A stretch of 64,000 bases of DNA from Bacteroidales bacterium (GTDB lineage: Bacteria; Bacteroidota; Bacteroidia; Bacteroidales; Muribaculaceae), in assembly GCA_019416285.1 (NCBI GenBank), contig DXXM01000016.1:1-64000 (forward strand), read 5' to 3'. This document shows positions 54,702 through 63,603 of the stretch, one piece after another (position 1 is the stretch's first letter; each line of letters starts with the position of its first letter). The notes beneath the pieces were generated by a model. It worked only from the letters and a program-made list of their open reading frames with translations. It was not told the DNA's origin and made no database searches. The translations under genes and the position numbers were made by a program.

Positions 54702-56102
54702 ATGAGATTCAGATTCTTCACTTTGCCGGCACTTGCAGTGCTGATATTAGGGGCTCTGACCCTGTCGTGCTCTAAGGAGCAGAATTTGCTTGACGCCATT
54801 CCGTCTGATGTCGAGCATGCCGGAACAATCCGTCTGAAATCGCTGATGGAACAGGTCGGATGCCGTTTTGCCGACGGCAAGGCCGAGCTTCCGCAGGGGA
54901 TGGATATACCCTTCGCGCAGGCGATTGCCGCGATTGATGCCGCAGGGGTGGCCAATACCGACGAGATTGCATGGGCCACCGTCGGGAAACGCGATGTGTA
55001 TGCCACGATGCTTGTGAGCGACAAAGCGAAGTTCAAGGAAGCGACCGCCGGCGATATCGAGTGGCTCGATGAGACAGGCGGCTATGCCTGCGGTAAAATC
55101 ATGAACACCGCCGTGGTGCTTCTCGGCGACGACCGAATGTGGATTACCTTCGGCGCAAAGCCCGATGAGGCTGTCAAGGGCGTCGAGTCGCTGCTGAAAT
55201 CTGCCAAGGAATCGGCCATATCGTCGATGACAGGTGTTGACCAGCTTCTCCGCAGTGACAACCTGGTCAACGTGGCCGTGCGCCAGAGCTCAGCCGCCGA
55301 CAAGGGCAAGAAAAGTGGTGTCAAGGGTGAGAATCCCGAGCTTCAGGCTGTGTGGGCCACTTTCACAGGCAATGTCAAGGACAATAAAATAGTGGGCCGC
55401 AGCACCGTCATGGAGGCTGATGGCAAGGTGATACCCTTCAAGGGACTCACGACCGTCAATCCCGCCGTGCTCTCATACGTGCCCGGCAATTTCAATGTGG
55501 CGTTGGCTCTCGGCGTGACGCCCGAATTTGACTGGAGTTCCGTGGCGCAACTTGTCGGCTCAATGGGCGGTTTCCAGGCCCGCGGAATGATTGCCGCCGT
55601 GACTCCCTATCTCCAGGCGCTCGACGGCACTGTCCTCCTCGCCGCCGGTCCCGCCAACGACCAGGCTTACGGCGACATCGACCCGGGCAACTGGAATTTC
55701 ATCCTCATGGCCCGTCTCCCGCAGGATAAAATCAACGACATCATGGGCATGATGCGCAGCTCGCTCTTCATGGCCGGTGTGAGCCCGAAGATGGAGAAGG
55801 ACGGCATAATGGTCATCCCGCAATACGGCATGGACATCTACGCCGGAAATGTCGACGGATACTTCGCTGTCAGCAATCTACCCTTCGACCCCAACCGTCA
55901 GAATCAGCTCGCCCCGCTGTTCAACGGTAAGTGCGGCGCCATCTCCGTCTCCCTTCCCGCGCTTGATCAGATAGGGTTCGGCATGCCCTCATTCGGTGTC
56001 GACATCAGGGCTCAGATTACTTCCGAGAGCGGCGAAATCACCGTCAGCCTTTCGGGGACCGACAAACCCATCCTCAGCGAAATCTTCAAAGTGCTGCTAT
56101 GA
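54702..56102 (+). CDS. DUF4836-like lipoprotein
   Basis: 466-aa lipoprotein with lipobox LSC (Cys23). The start of the mature protein, SKEQNLLDAIPSDVEHAGTI, is typical of DUF4836, a Bacteroidetes family of unknown function, and the rest alternates strands and amphipathic helices. It overlaps the ABC ATPase gene by ATGA and is the first gene of a three-gene operon. A periplasmic partner for the FtsX-like permease is plausible. Confidence 0.78.
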   Translation: MRFRFFTLPALAVLILGALTLSCSKEQNLLDAIPSDVEHAGTIRLKSLMEQVGCRFADGKAELPQGMDIPFAQAIAAIDAAGVANTDEIAWATVGKRDVYATMLVSDKAKFKEATAGDIEWLDETGGYACGKIMNTAVVLLGDDRMWITFGAKPDEAVKGVESLLKSAKESAISSMTGVDQLLRSDNLVNVAVRQSSAADKGKKSGVKGENPELQAVWATFTGNVKDNKIVGRSTVMEADGKVIPFKGLTTVNPAVLSYVPGNFNVALALGVTPEFDWSSVAQLVGSMGGFQARGMIAAVTPYLQALDGTVLLAAGPANDQAYGDIDPGNWNFILMARLPQDKINDIMGMMRSSLFMAGVSPKMEKDGIMVIPQYGMDIYAGNVDGYFAVSNLPFDPNRQNQLAPLFNGKCGAISVSLPALDQIGFGMPSFGVDIRAQITSESGEITVSLSGTDKPILSEIFKVLL

Positions 56103-56761
56103 CAGATGAAATAAGCCTTCAGCGTGTGCTCCCGCAGGTGTTCCGCGGGAGCGAGGGCGAGGCGCCCGTCAGGGATTCGGAAGTGTGGCTGCGCGAGGAG
56201 GTGAGATTCGTGCGCGGCAACTACTATCTCGTCGAGGCGGAGAGCGGCACGGGCAAGTCGTCGCTCTGCGCCTACATCTACGGCTCGCGCCGCGATTACG
56301 ACGGACGTATCTCCTTCGACGGCCACGACATCTCGGCCTTCACCATAGCCCGCTGGTGTGAGCTGCGCCGCCGCTCGCTGGCCTATCTCCCGCAGGAGAT
56401 GAGGCTCTTCCCGGAGCTGACGGTCATGGAGAACATACAGATTAAAAACCGCCTCACTTCCTTCCGCAGCGAGGCGGAAATCACCGCGCTCCTCGACCGC
56501 CTCGAACTCGGCCACAAGGCTGCCTCGCCTGCCGGACGCCTCTCGGTGGGGCAGCAGCAGCGCGTGGCCATCATCCGCGCTCTCTGCCAGCCCTTCGATT
56601 TCCTGCTCATCGACGAGCCGGTCAGTCACCTCGACAGCCGCAACAATCAGACCGTGGCCGCTCTCATCGACGAGGAGGCTTCGCGTCAGGGTGCGGCAAT
56701 CATAGCTACCTCCGTCGGCAACAAAATCCGCCTCCCAGAGTACACACTACTGAAATTATAG
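56099..56761 (+). CDS. ABC transporter ATP-binding protein (FtsE/LolD-like)
   Basis: 220-aa ATPase. Walker A ESGTGKSS (48-55), Q-loop LPQEMRLF, signature LSVGQ (148-152), Walker B FLLIDEP (168-174) and D-loop SHLD are all present. It pairs with the FtsX-like permease ten bases downstream and is co-translated with the DUF4836 gene. Of the MacB/LolCDE/FtsEX type, which usually works mechanically on envelope substrates instead of importing solutes. Confidence 0.9.
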   Translation: MTDEISLQRVLPQVFRGSEGEAPVRDSEVWLREEVRFVRGNYYLVEAESGTGKSSLCAYIYGSRRDYDGRISFDGHDISAFTIARWCELRRRSLAYLPQEMRLFPELTVMENIQIKNRLTSFRSEAEITALLDRLELGHKAASPAGRLSVGQQQRVAIIRALCQPFDFLLIDEPVSHLDSRNNQTVAALIDEEASRQGAAIIATSVGNKIRLPEYTLLKL

Positions 56762-56770
56762 GGTAACAGA

Positions 56771-57976
56771 ATGTCGAAAAACATTGTCTGGCGCCTCCTG
56801 CGCCGCAACATAAGCGCCGGTCAGATTGCCGGTTACGCTGTGGCCAACCTCGTCGGGCTCGCGATAGTCCTCACGGCCATCCAGTTTTACCGCGACGTCA
56901 CCTCCGTGTGGGACGACGAGGACTCTTTCATTTCCAAGGACTATGTGATCATCTCCAAGAAGGTCAGCGGCCTCGGCGGTTTCACCGGCGGCGCCTCCGG
57001 AAGCGGAACCCGTTTCAGCGAGGAGGAGATTGCCGACATAGCTTCACGCCCCTGGGCGCGCAAGGTGGGCCGTTTCAGCTCCGCGGCCTTCAATGTCTAT
57101 GCCAAGGTGAGTTTCGGAGGAAGCTCTATGGGTTCCGACCTTTTCCTCGAATCCATCCCTGACGATTTCTTCGACGTGTCGCCCGACGGCTGGGGCTATA
57201 CCCCCGGTCGCTCCGACTTCGTGCCGGTGATTTTGTCGAAGGACTATCTTTCGCTCTACAACTTCGGCTTCGCCACCTCGCGCGGCATGCCCCAGGTTTC
57301 GGAAGAGGTAATAGGGATGGTGCCCCTGCAACTCTCGCTCAGCGGCAACGGGCGCCAGCAGTGGGTCAACGCCCGAATTGTCGGCTTCTCGTCGCGCCTC
57401 AACACCATAGCGGTGCCAGAGGAGTTTATGGAGTGGGCCAACCGCGAGTTTGCGGGCACATCGTCCGACGCTCCCTCGCGCCTCATAGTGATGCTTGACC
57501 GCCCGGGCGACCCGGAGGTGGAGAGCTATCTCGAGGAGCATGACTACGAGACCGCGGGCGACCGCGCGGCCAACGGCAAGGCTGCCTATTTTCTCTCGCT
57601 TGTCACCTCGATTGTGATAGCCGTCGGTCTCGTCATCAGTCTGCTTGCCTTCTTCATCCTGCTCCTGAGCATCTATCTGCTCCTGCAGAAAAACCGCGAG
57701 AAAATCCACGAGCTTATGCAACTCGGCTACTCCCCCTCGCAGGTGGCGCGCCACTATCACATTATTATAATATGTGTCAATCTCGCCGTGCTCATAGCCG
57801 CAGTAGCCGTCACGCTCATCGCCTCGCACAGCTGGAGCCGTCCGCTTTCCACCCTTGGTGTCGAAAGCTCCTCCGTGTGGCCGACTGTCGCCATAGGTTT
57901 CGGACTTATCCTGCTTATCACCCTCGGCAACCTCATAGCCGTCAGCCGCGCCGTCCGCAAACGTTTCTACGCCTGA
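56771..57976 (+). CDS. FtsX-like ABC permease
   Basis: 401-aa membrane protein. One N-terminal helix (about 18-40) is followed by a large periplasmic domain (about 45-275) and three C-terminal helices (about 280-310, 335-357, 375-393), the FtsX/MacB-like layout. The end GNLIAVSRAVRKR is typical. Forms the transporter with the ATPase upstream. A REP cluster begins 16 bases after the stop. Confidence 0.87.
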   Translation: MSKNIVWRLLRRNISAGQIAGYAVANLVGLAIVLTAIQFYRDVTSVWDDEDSFISKDYVIISKKVSGLGGFTGGASGSGTRFSEEEIADIASRPWARKVGRFSSAAFNVYAKVSFGGSSMGSDLFLESIPDDFFDVSPDGWGYTPGRSDFVPVILSKDYLSLYNFGFATSRGMPQVSEEVIGMVPLQLSLSGNGRQQWVNARIVGFSSRLNTIAVPEEFMEWANREFAGTSSDAPSRLIVMLDRPGDPEVESYLEEHDYETAGDRAANGKAAYFLSLVTSIVIAVGLVISLLAFFILLLSIYLLLQKNREKIHELMQLGYSPSQVARHYHIIIICVNLAVLIAAVAVTLIASHSWSRPLSTLGVESSSVWPTVAIGFGLILLITLGNLIAVSRAVRKRFYA

Positions 57977-57991
57977 TGGATTGGTTATAAA

Positions 57992-58149
57992 TGTAGGGCC
58001 ATCGCGGTTTGACATGTAGGGCTGCCCGCGGTTTGACATGTAGGGCCAGCGCATGCGGTGGCCGCCCCCGGTTGCCCATGATATACCGGCAATTTTCGGT
58101 ATGGGTATCCCACGTTCATTCGGCGGGCAGCGCATGCGCTGCCCCTACA
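57992..58149. repeat. REP cluster: two degenerate heads and a REPIN-like doublet
   Basis: Two tandem 23-24-base units (57992-58014, 58015-58038) share TGTAGGGC and end GCGGTTTGACA. They precede a full REP (58039-58064, palindrome GGCCAGCGCATGCGGTGGCC). The inverted mate at 58125-58149 is the perfect palindrome GGGCAGCGCATGCGCTGCCC with CTACA. Confidence 0.85.
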
Positions 58150-58184
58150 TATAGCTGGAATTAACCCATGTCCGCAACAAAACC

Positions 58185-58216
58185 GATATCCGGAAATAAA
58201 CCGGTTTCCGGATATC
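58185..58216 (+). repeat. 12-bp perfect inverted repeat
   Basis: GATATCCGGAAA (58185-58196) and TTTCCGGATATC (58205-58216) flank an eight-base loop. It lies between the REP cluster and the psd promoter with no T-run; it may end the FtsX transcript. The rest of 57977-58494 holds the REP cluster, the psd promoter and its leader, and no gene. Confidence 0.6.
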
Positions 58217-58334
58217 ACCCGGGGCTGCAATGACAAAATTACATAAAACTGTCCTTTAATACCTTTCGTCGAGTTAAAATTGGTTAACGGATGGAAGTTC
58301 GGATGTATCGGCAAAATGCTTTTTAACACTTTGC

Positions 58335-58365
58335 TTTGAAAAGTGGAAAAATATATCTAAATTTG
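58335..58365 (+). promoter_or_regulatory. Promoter of psd-pssA-DUF4834
   Basis: TTTG at 58335-58338 and TAAATTTG at 58358-58365 are 19 bases apart, an ideal consensus. Transcription near 58372 leaves a leader of about 120 bases with a possible GC-rich stem (58427-58460). Confidence 0.82.
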
Positions 58366-58494
58366 CAGATTAAGAAACCGATTAAGGCCTTTTTGTCGGA
58401 TTTCTGTCACATTTTTTTTATATTGCCGGCCCGGTAAGGGCACCCGAAGCCGGTCGCTTCTCATAGCGTCACCCGGTCTGAACACAGTCAGTCA

Positions 58495-59175
58495 ATGAAA
58501 GTAAAGATTCACCGCGAAGGAACCAACATACTCATTGTGGTCATGCTGATAATGGTTGTCATCAACCTGTCGGCATGGATGTTCATTCGCCCTGCTGTGA
58601 TTCCTATTGTCTTTTCGGCAATCTCGGCTGTGCTCTATATCCTTATCGTCAACTTCTTCCGCTCCCCGCGCCGCACCTTCAGGGGCGACCGCGAGAATGT
58701 GGTAGTCAGCTCCGTCGACGGCACGGTGGTGGCTCTTGAAGAGGTATTTGAGCCCGAGGTGCTCCGCCGCAAGGTCAGGATGCTCTCCGTGTTCATGACG
58801 GTGTTCAACGTGCATGCCAACTGGTTTCCCGTCGACGGCGAAGTGCTGATGGTACGCCACCACCGCGGCCGTTTCCTCAGCGCCTATCTGCCCAAGGCGA
58901 GCATCGAAAACGAGCGCTCAACCATACTCATACGCGCCACCAACGGACAGGAGATTGTGGCCCGGCAGATTGCCGGAGCCGTGGCCCGCAGAATCGTGAC
59001 CTATGCCGAACCCGGCGATCCGGCGAACATCGAGGACCACATGGGCTTCATCAAATTCGGCTCCCGTGTCGACATATATCTCCCCCTCGATGCCGAAATC
59101 TTCGTGAAGATAGGCGACAAGACCACAGGCGGCGTCACCGAGATTGCCCGCCTGAGAAACAAACCCCAGGACTGA
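58495..59175 (+). CDS. psd: Phosphatidylserine decarboxylase
   Basis: 226-aa pyruvoyl enzyme that converts phosphatidylserine to phosphatidylethanolamine. Two N-terminal helices (about 12-53) anchor it. The self-cleavage site is Gly189-Ser190 in GFIKFGSRVD, giving a large N-terminal and a short C-terminal chain. The short form (archaeal/Bacteroidetes type) is expected. pssA follows after 62 bases on the same strand. Confidence 0.93.
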   Translation: MKVKIHREGTNILIVVMLIMVVINLSAWMFIRPAVIPIVFSAISAVLYILIVNFFRSPRRTFRGDRENVVVSSVDGTVVALEEVFEPEVLRRKVRMLSVFMTVFNVHANWFPVDGEVLMVRHHRGRFLSAYLPKASIENERSTILIRATNGQEIVARQIAGAVARRIVTYAEPGDPANIEDHMGFIKFGSRVDIYLPLDAEIFVKIGDKTTGGVTEIARLRNKPQD

Positions 59176-59237
59176 ATCTCCCAAACCGACAAAATCAACA
59201 GACACACTCTCTGCATCCTCTAAAAGAATCATCAATT

Positions 59238-59951
59238 TTGAAAGCCATACGCACATATATACCCAACACAGTCACCTGCCTCAACCTGCTCTCAGGCTGC
59301 ACGGCGGTGTTTTTTGCGTTTAACCTCGACATCGCTCCCGCCGGACTCCAGGCCATAGCCTGGGCCTTCATTTTCATCGGCGCGGCGGCTGTGTTCGACT
59401 TCTGCGACGGCCTTTCGGCACGTCTGCTCCACGCATATTCGCCGATGGGCAAGGAACTCGACTCGCTGAGCGATCTGGTGAGCTTCGGTCTCGCACCCGC
59501 CTTTCTGGTCATGAACGTGATGCTCGATCACGGCTCTCCCATGTGGGCCGCGGCCTTCTCGGTGTTCATAGCTCTCATGGGCGCCCTCAGGCTTGCCAAG
59601 TTCAACGTCGATACCCGTCAGACCACTTCGTTTGTCGGCCTCCCGATTCCGGCCAACGCCATCTTCTGGATAGGCGTCCTGGCGTGGATACAGTCGCACA
59701 CCTATCCCGGCGACATAGCGATGATAATCATCATTCTCGCCATCTCGCTCCTGATGGTTAGCGAGTTGAAAATGTTCTCGCTGAAATTCGCCAACCTCTC
59801 GTTCCGCGACAATGTGCGCCGCTACGTCATACTTGCGGCCGCCATCCTTTTCGTATCCACCGAAGGGCTCTCGGGCCTCGCGTGGACCATCATCCTTTAC
59901 ATCCTAATATCTGTACTCGGCAAAAAGACGGATACCGCAGCCGGAGAATAG
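59238..59951 (+). CDS. pssA: CDP-diacylglycerol-serine O-phosphatidyltransferase
   Basis: 237-aa membrane enzyme making phosphatidylserine, the substrate of Psd. The N-terminus IPNTVTCLNLLSGCTAVFFA is typical of type II PssA, and the CDP-alcohol motif is DFCDGLSARLL...GKELDSLSD with standard spacing. The start is TTG 59238; no ATG is available before IPNTVTCLN. It lies between psd and the DUF4834 gene, the usual Bacteroidetes order. Confidence 0.92.
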   Translation: MKAIRTYIPNTVTCLNLLSGCTAVFFAFNLDIAPAGLQAIAWAFIFIGAAAVFDFCDGLSARLLHAYSPMGKELDSLSDLVSFGLAPAFLVMNVMLDHGSPMWAAAFSVFIALMGALRLAKFNVDTRQTTSFVGLPIPANAIFWIGVLAWIQSHTYPGDIAMIIIILAISLLMVSELKMFSLKFANLSFRDNVRRYVILAAAILFVSTEGLSGLAWTIILYILISVLGKKTDTAAGE

Positions 59952-60074
59952 ACCTGACTCCGTACTTTCCCGACCCATCATGACATCCGCGGCTGCGGCC
60001 ACGGATCCGTCACGGGAACTTACGGATGCGGGGCGGCAGAAAAACATTCCGGATATTTCATTTGTTAAAGAAGC

Positions 60075-60449
60075 ATGTTGACATTAATAGGCATCATACT
60101 CGTGATTTACTTCCTATGGCTTGTCGTCAAGCCGTACCTGCTTAGGTATGCGCAGCGAAAGTATCAGGAGAAAGTCAACGACATGTTCAATCAGGCCTTC
60201 GGCACACAGGGCCGCACATACACACGCACCTACACAACCGGCCAGCAGCAAAAGCAACGCGACAACCGTCGCCGGTCATCGCGCTATCCGGGCCGCAGAG
60301 AGAAGATTTTCTCACGCGACGAAGGTGAATATATCGAATTTGAGGAAATCGAGGTAAAGACCGAATATCGCTCCTCTACCGCTTCCGATTCGTCCTACAC
60401 TCCCCGCGAGCCTCAGGTGAGCGACGCCGAGTGGGAGGAAATCCGATAG
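60075..60449 (+). CDS. DUF4834-like membrane protein
   Basis: 124-aa protein with one N-terminal helix (LTLIGIILVIYFLWLVVKPY), a basic Gln-rich middle and an acidic tail. It matches DUF4834 by layout and by its place after psd-pssA. Function unknown. Its last 37 bases overlap the convergent aminotransferase gene. Confidence 0.78.
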   Translation: MLTLIGIILVIYFLWLVVKPYLLRYAQRKYQEKVNDMFNQAFGTQGRTYTRTYTTGQQQKQRDNRRRSSRYPGRREKIFSRDEGEYIEFEEIEVKTEYRSSTASDSSYTPREPQVSDAEWEEIR

Positions 60450-61591
60450 GCTATTTCAGTTATAATCATATTGACGTCGGCCTCCGTGACCCACGGTCCG
60501 GAAGGCAGACAAAGTCCGCGTCCGAACAGATGTTCGCTGACGCCGTTGACGTATGCGGGTGCGTCGGCATAGACCGGCTGCAGGTGCATCGGTTTCCACA
60601 GCGGACGGGTCTCCACATTGAGGGCCGCGAGGTGCTGCCGCAGGTCCTCGGGTGTGCAGCCTGTGATTGCGGGGTCAATCTCGATGGTCGAGAGCCAGTA
60701 GTTGCTGTCGCTTTCGGCCCACGGGTTGGAGTGGAAGGTGATGCCGTCGATTTTCGCAAATTCGCGCTCATAGATGGCCGCGAGCCTGCGGTGATGGGCG
60801 AGGTGCTGCTCGAGCACCGTCATCTGTCCGCGCCCTATACCCGCGCTGATGTTGCTCAGGCGGTAATTGTAGCCGATATGCTCATGCTGATAGTGGGGGA
60901 AGGGCTCGCGGGCTTGTGTAGCGTAGAACACGGCCCGTTTCTTTGCCTCCGCGTCCGGACAGATGAGCGCTCCGCCGCCGGAGGTGGTTATCATCTTGTT
61001 GCCGTTGAAGCTGAGCACGCCGAATGTGCCGAATGTGCCGCATTTACGGCCCTTGTATTCCGAGCCGAGGGCCTCGGCTGCGTCCTCCACCACCGGTATG
61101 CCCCACTTTTCGCCCACGGCGCAGATTTCGTCGATGCGCGCGGGCATGCCGTAGAGATGCACGGCCACTATCGCCTTCGGCTTGTGGCCTGTCCTGGCCA
61201 CACGGTCGGCTATGGCCTCGTCGAGAAGTTTCGGGTCCATGTTCCAGCTCTCGGGTTCGCTGTCGACCAGCACCGGTTTGGCGCCCTGGTAGACAATCGG
61301 GTTACACGAGGCAGCGAAAGTGAAACTCTGACACATCACCTCGTCGTCGCGCCCCACACCGAGAAGCACGAGGGCAAGATGTATGGCCGCGGTGCCGGCT
61401 GAGAGAGCCGCCACCTGCTTCTCCTCCGAGCCGGGGTCGCCGTCGGTAAGATACTGCCGGAGGTCCTCCTCGAAGCCGTCGACGTTGGGGCCGAGGGGCA
61501 CCACCCATTCCTCGGCGAAAGCCTCGTCGATGAAACGCTGCTCCGCGCCGCTCATGTGGCACATGCAGAGGTGGATTCGTTTGTTTTCCAT
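60413..61591 (-). CDS. DegT/DnrJ/EryC1/StrS-family aminotransferase
   Basis: 392-aa PLP enzyme that aminates keto-sugars for surface glycans. The cofactor lysine is Lys199 in LSFNGNKMI, and Asp170 (VVEDAAEALGS) contacts the pyridine nitrogen. FTFAASCNPIVYQGAKPVLV and YRLSNISAGIGRGQ are further family motifs. No sugar dehydratase lies beside it. It starts nine bases after the MetE-like stop and may share its transcript. The 3' end overlaps the DUF4834 gene. Confidence 0.9.
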   Translation of the reverse strand: MENKRIHLCMCHMSGAEQRFIDEAFAEEWVVPLGPNVDGFEEDLRQYLTDGDPGSEEKQVAALSAGTAAIHLALVLLGVGRDDEVMCQSFTFAASCNPIVYQGAKPVLVDSEPESWNMDPKLLDEAIADRVARTGHKPKAIVAVHLYGMPARIDEICAVGEKWGIPVVEDAAEALGSEYKGRKCGTFGTFGVLSFNGNKMITTSGGGALICPDAEAKKRAVFYATQAREPFPHYQHEHIGYNYRLSNISAGIGRGQMTVLEQHLAHHRRLAAIYEREFAKIDGITFHSNPWAESDSNYWLSTIEIDPAITGCTPEDLRQHLAALNVETRPLWKPMHLQPVYADAPAYVNGVSEHLFGRGLCLPSGPWVTEADVNMIITEIAYRISSHSASLT

Positions 61592-61600
61592 TACAATTCG

Positions 61601-62731
61601 TTATGCGTTGGTCTCCGCGAATTTTTTTGCGGCCTCGCGGAGAAGGGCGATTTTGGTCCACTGAGTCTCATAGTTGAGTCCCTGGCGCTCGCGGTCCTTG
61701 ACCTTGAAGCCGCATGAGGGGCTGATGGAGATGAGACTGACGGGGATATAGCGTGCGGCTACACCGATGGCTGTCACGATGTCGTCGATGTTCTCAAGGT
61801 TGGGAAGCGAGCCGTCAACCAGACCGAGAATCACGCGCTTTCCGGCTGGGAGGGCCTTGACAACGTCGATTTCCTCGGGCGAGGAGATGGCGAAGGGGAG
61901 CAGGAAGGCGTCGGCATCGACCTTTTCGAGCATCAGGCGCAGATGAGTGAGCTCCTTAGCGTCAAACCAGCGGGGCACGTTGGTCTCGTCGGCGGCTATG
62001 CTGAGAGTGATTTCGAGGTCTGCGGGGCGTCCTTCGACCGTGCGGTTGATGAGATTGAGCAGTATGTCTGTAACCTTGTCGGAATCAACACCGCCCAGCA
62101 GGAGCATGCGGTCGAATTCCGGGTGGCTCAGACGGCCCCACACGCCAGTGTCAAGCTGGATGTGGCGGCAGCCGCGGCGGTAAAACTCGTCGATGGTCTT
62201 GCGGTAGGCCTCCACGATGTCGTCGATAAGCGTTTCGGGCGAGTCATAAAGCTTGGCGATGTCACCGTTGGACCCGAGAAGTATTCTCATGTAGAGCTCA
62301 CCGGGCGAGGGGATGGTCTGGCGCACCTCGGCGCGTCCGGCTGTCAGTTCCTGCATGTGGGTGAACTTCTCGAAGAAGGGGTGTTCGGGATTGTATTCGA
62401 TGCGTCCGCTGAAGCGGAGAAGATCGTGGCGCACCACCTCGTCCTGCCAGATGTGGCCTGTGTCGATGCGCTCGCGGCTCATGCCGTTGAAACCTTCCCA
62501 GAAATCGCGGTCCCAGCTCTTGCGGCGCATCTCGCCGTCGGTCACAATCTGGAGACCGGCTTCAATTTCGCGGTCAATCAGGCGGTCAATCACTTTGTCC
62601 TCCTCGGCATGATAGGCTTCTTCGCTCATATTGCCGCGGATTTTCTCGTTGAGGGCGTTTTCAAGCTCCTCGGGAGGGAGAAAGCTGCCCACGATTTCAA
62701 CGCGGGGCATATTTGCAGGTGTTGTGTTCAT
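61601..62731 (-). CDS. MetE C-terminal-like (cobalamin-independent methionine synthase-type) protein
   Basis: 376-aa protein with a TIM-barrel of the MetE/UROD type (YxjG/YxjH-like). VEIVGSFLPPEELENALNEK opens the fold, HIQLDTGVWG (about 190-199) and the late cysteine in ISISPSCGFKVKDRE match the catalytic/zinc region. It lacks the N-terminal MetE domain, so it probably transfers methyl groups from a simpler donor or acts in sulfur metabolism. Exact reaction unclear. Confidence 0.82.
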   Translation of the reverse strand: MNTTPANMPRVEIVGSFLPPEELENALNEKIRGNMSEEAYHAEEDKVIDRLIDREIEAGLQIVTDGEMRRKSWDRDFWEGFNGMSRERIDTGHIWQDEVVRHDLLRFSGRIEYNPEHPFFEKFTHMQELTAGRAEVRQTIPSPGELYMRILLGSNGDIAKLYDSPETLIDDIVEAYRKTIDEFYRRGCRHIQLDTGVWGRLSHPEFDRMLLLGGVDSDKVTDILLNLINRTVEGRPADLEITLSIAADETNVPRWFDAKELTHLRLMLEKVDADAFLLPFAISSPEEIDVVKALPAGKRVILGLVDGSLPNLENIDDIVTAIGVAARYIPVSLISISPSCGFKVKDRERQGLNYETQWTKIALLREAAKKFAETNA

Positions 62732-62793
62732 AAATCAAGGTTTTTTCAGACGTAGACAATTAATATGAATTAGGTAAAGATAGAAACTTGGTG

Positions 62794-62801
62794 CAAAAGT
62801 A
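62794..62801 (-). promoter_or_regulatory. Putative -7 box of the MetE-like gene
   Basis: TACTTTTG on the minus strand, 62 bases before the start at 62731. TTTG at 62817-62820 is only 15 bases upstream. Confidence 0.55.
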
Positions 62802-62844
62802 GATATAATAGATATACAAAAGTTAAATATACAGTTAAAAAACT

Positions 62845-63603
62845 TTAACCATGCTGGCAGATGCACCCGTCTATCGGACTGATTGCAAACGTGTTGAATG
62901 TCATTGTGACAGCGTCGAAGGTGAGTATGCGGTTTATGAGCGCGTCGCCGGTGCCGACAATAAGTTTCACTGCTTCCGTGGCCTGGAGAGTGCCGGTCAC
63001 GCCGACAACCGTGTTGAGTATGCCGTTGATGGCACAGGGGAGGTCGGCCTCGGGCGACGTGGTAGAGGGGTCGAAGATACAGCGGTAGCAGGCGCTTCCG
63101 GGCACATGGCTGAACACCTGTCCGGAGAAGCGCGACACCGCCCCAAATACCATCGTCTTGCCCAGGCTCACACACGTGTCATTGATGAGCAGGCGTGTGG
63201 GCAGATTGTCGGTGCAGTCGATTATTATATCGTGCGCTCCCATAATTTCGGCGGCATTGTCGTCCGAGAGCATCACGTCGAGAGGATTCACGCTGACACC
63301 GGGGTTGATGGCTCGCAGCTTTTCCGCAGCCGACTCTACTTTGGGGCGCCCTATGTCGGTCGTGGTGTGGATAATCTGGCGCTGCAGATTGCTCAGGCTC
63401 ACGCGGTCGGCGTCGAGCAAGGTGATGTTGCCGACTCCCGCGGCGGCGAGATAGAGCGACACCGGACTTCCGAGTCCCCCGGCGCCGACTACGAGCACAC
63501 GGCTCCGCGCGAGTTTCTCCTGTCCCGCGAAATCGATTTCACACAGCGACAGGTGGCCGCGGTAGCGCGTCTGCTCCTCCTTGCTCAGTGTTGTCGCGCT
63601 CAT
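62845..63603 (-). CDS. ThiF/MoeB/HesA-family E1-like adenylyltransferase
   Basis: 252-aa protein that would adenylate the C-terminus of a ubiquitin-like sulfur carrier (ThiS/MoaD). The nucleotide loop is VVGAGGLGSP (38-47), with DxDxVxxSNLQRQ (64-76) next. Cys172/Cys175 form one half of the zinc site, but the second half reads Cys247-Ile-Cys249 (CxC) instead of CxxC. Cys190 could be the thiol acceptor. Its start overlaps the bioB stop by four bases. No thiamine or molybdopterin genes are seen nearby. Confidence 0.85.
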   Translation of the reverse strand: MSATTLSKEEQTRYRGHLSLCEIDFAGQEKLARSRVLVVGAGGLGSPVSLYLAAAGVGNITLLDADRVSLSNLQRQIIHTTTDIGRPKVESAAEKLRAINPGVSVNPLDVMLSDDNAAEIMGAHDIIIDCTDNLPTRLLINDTCVSLGKTMVFGAVSRFSGQVFSHVPGSACYRCIFDPSTTSPEADLPCAINGILNTVVGVTGTLQATEAVKLIVGTGDALINRILTFDAVTMTFNTFAISPIDGCICQHG

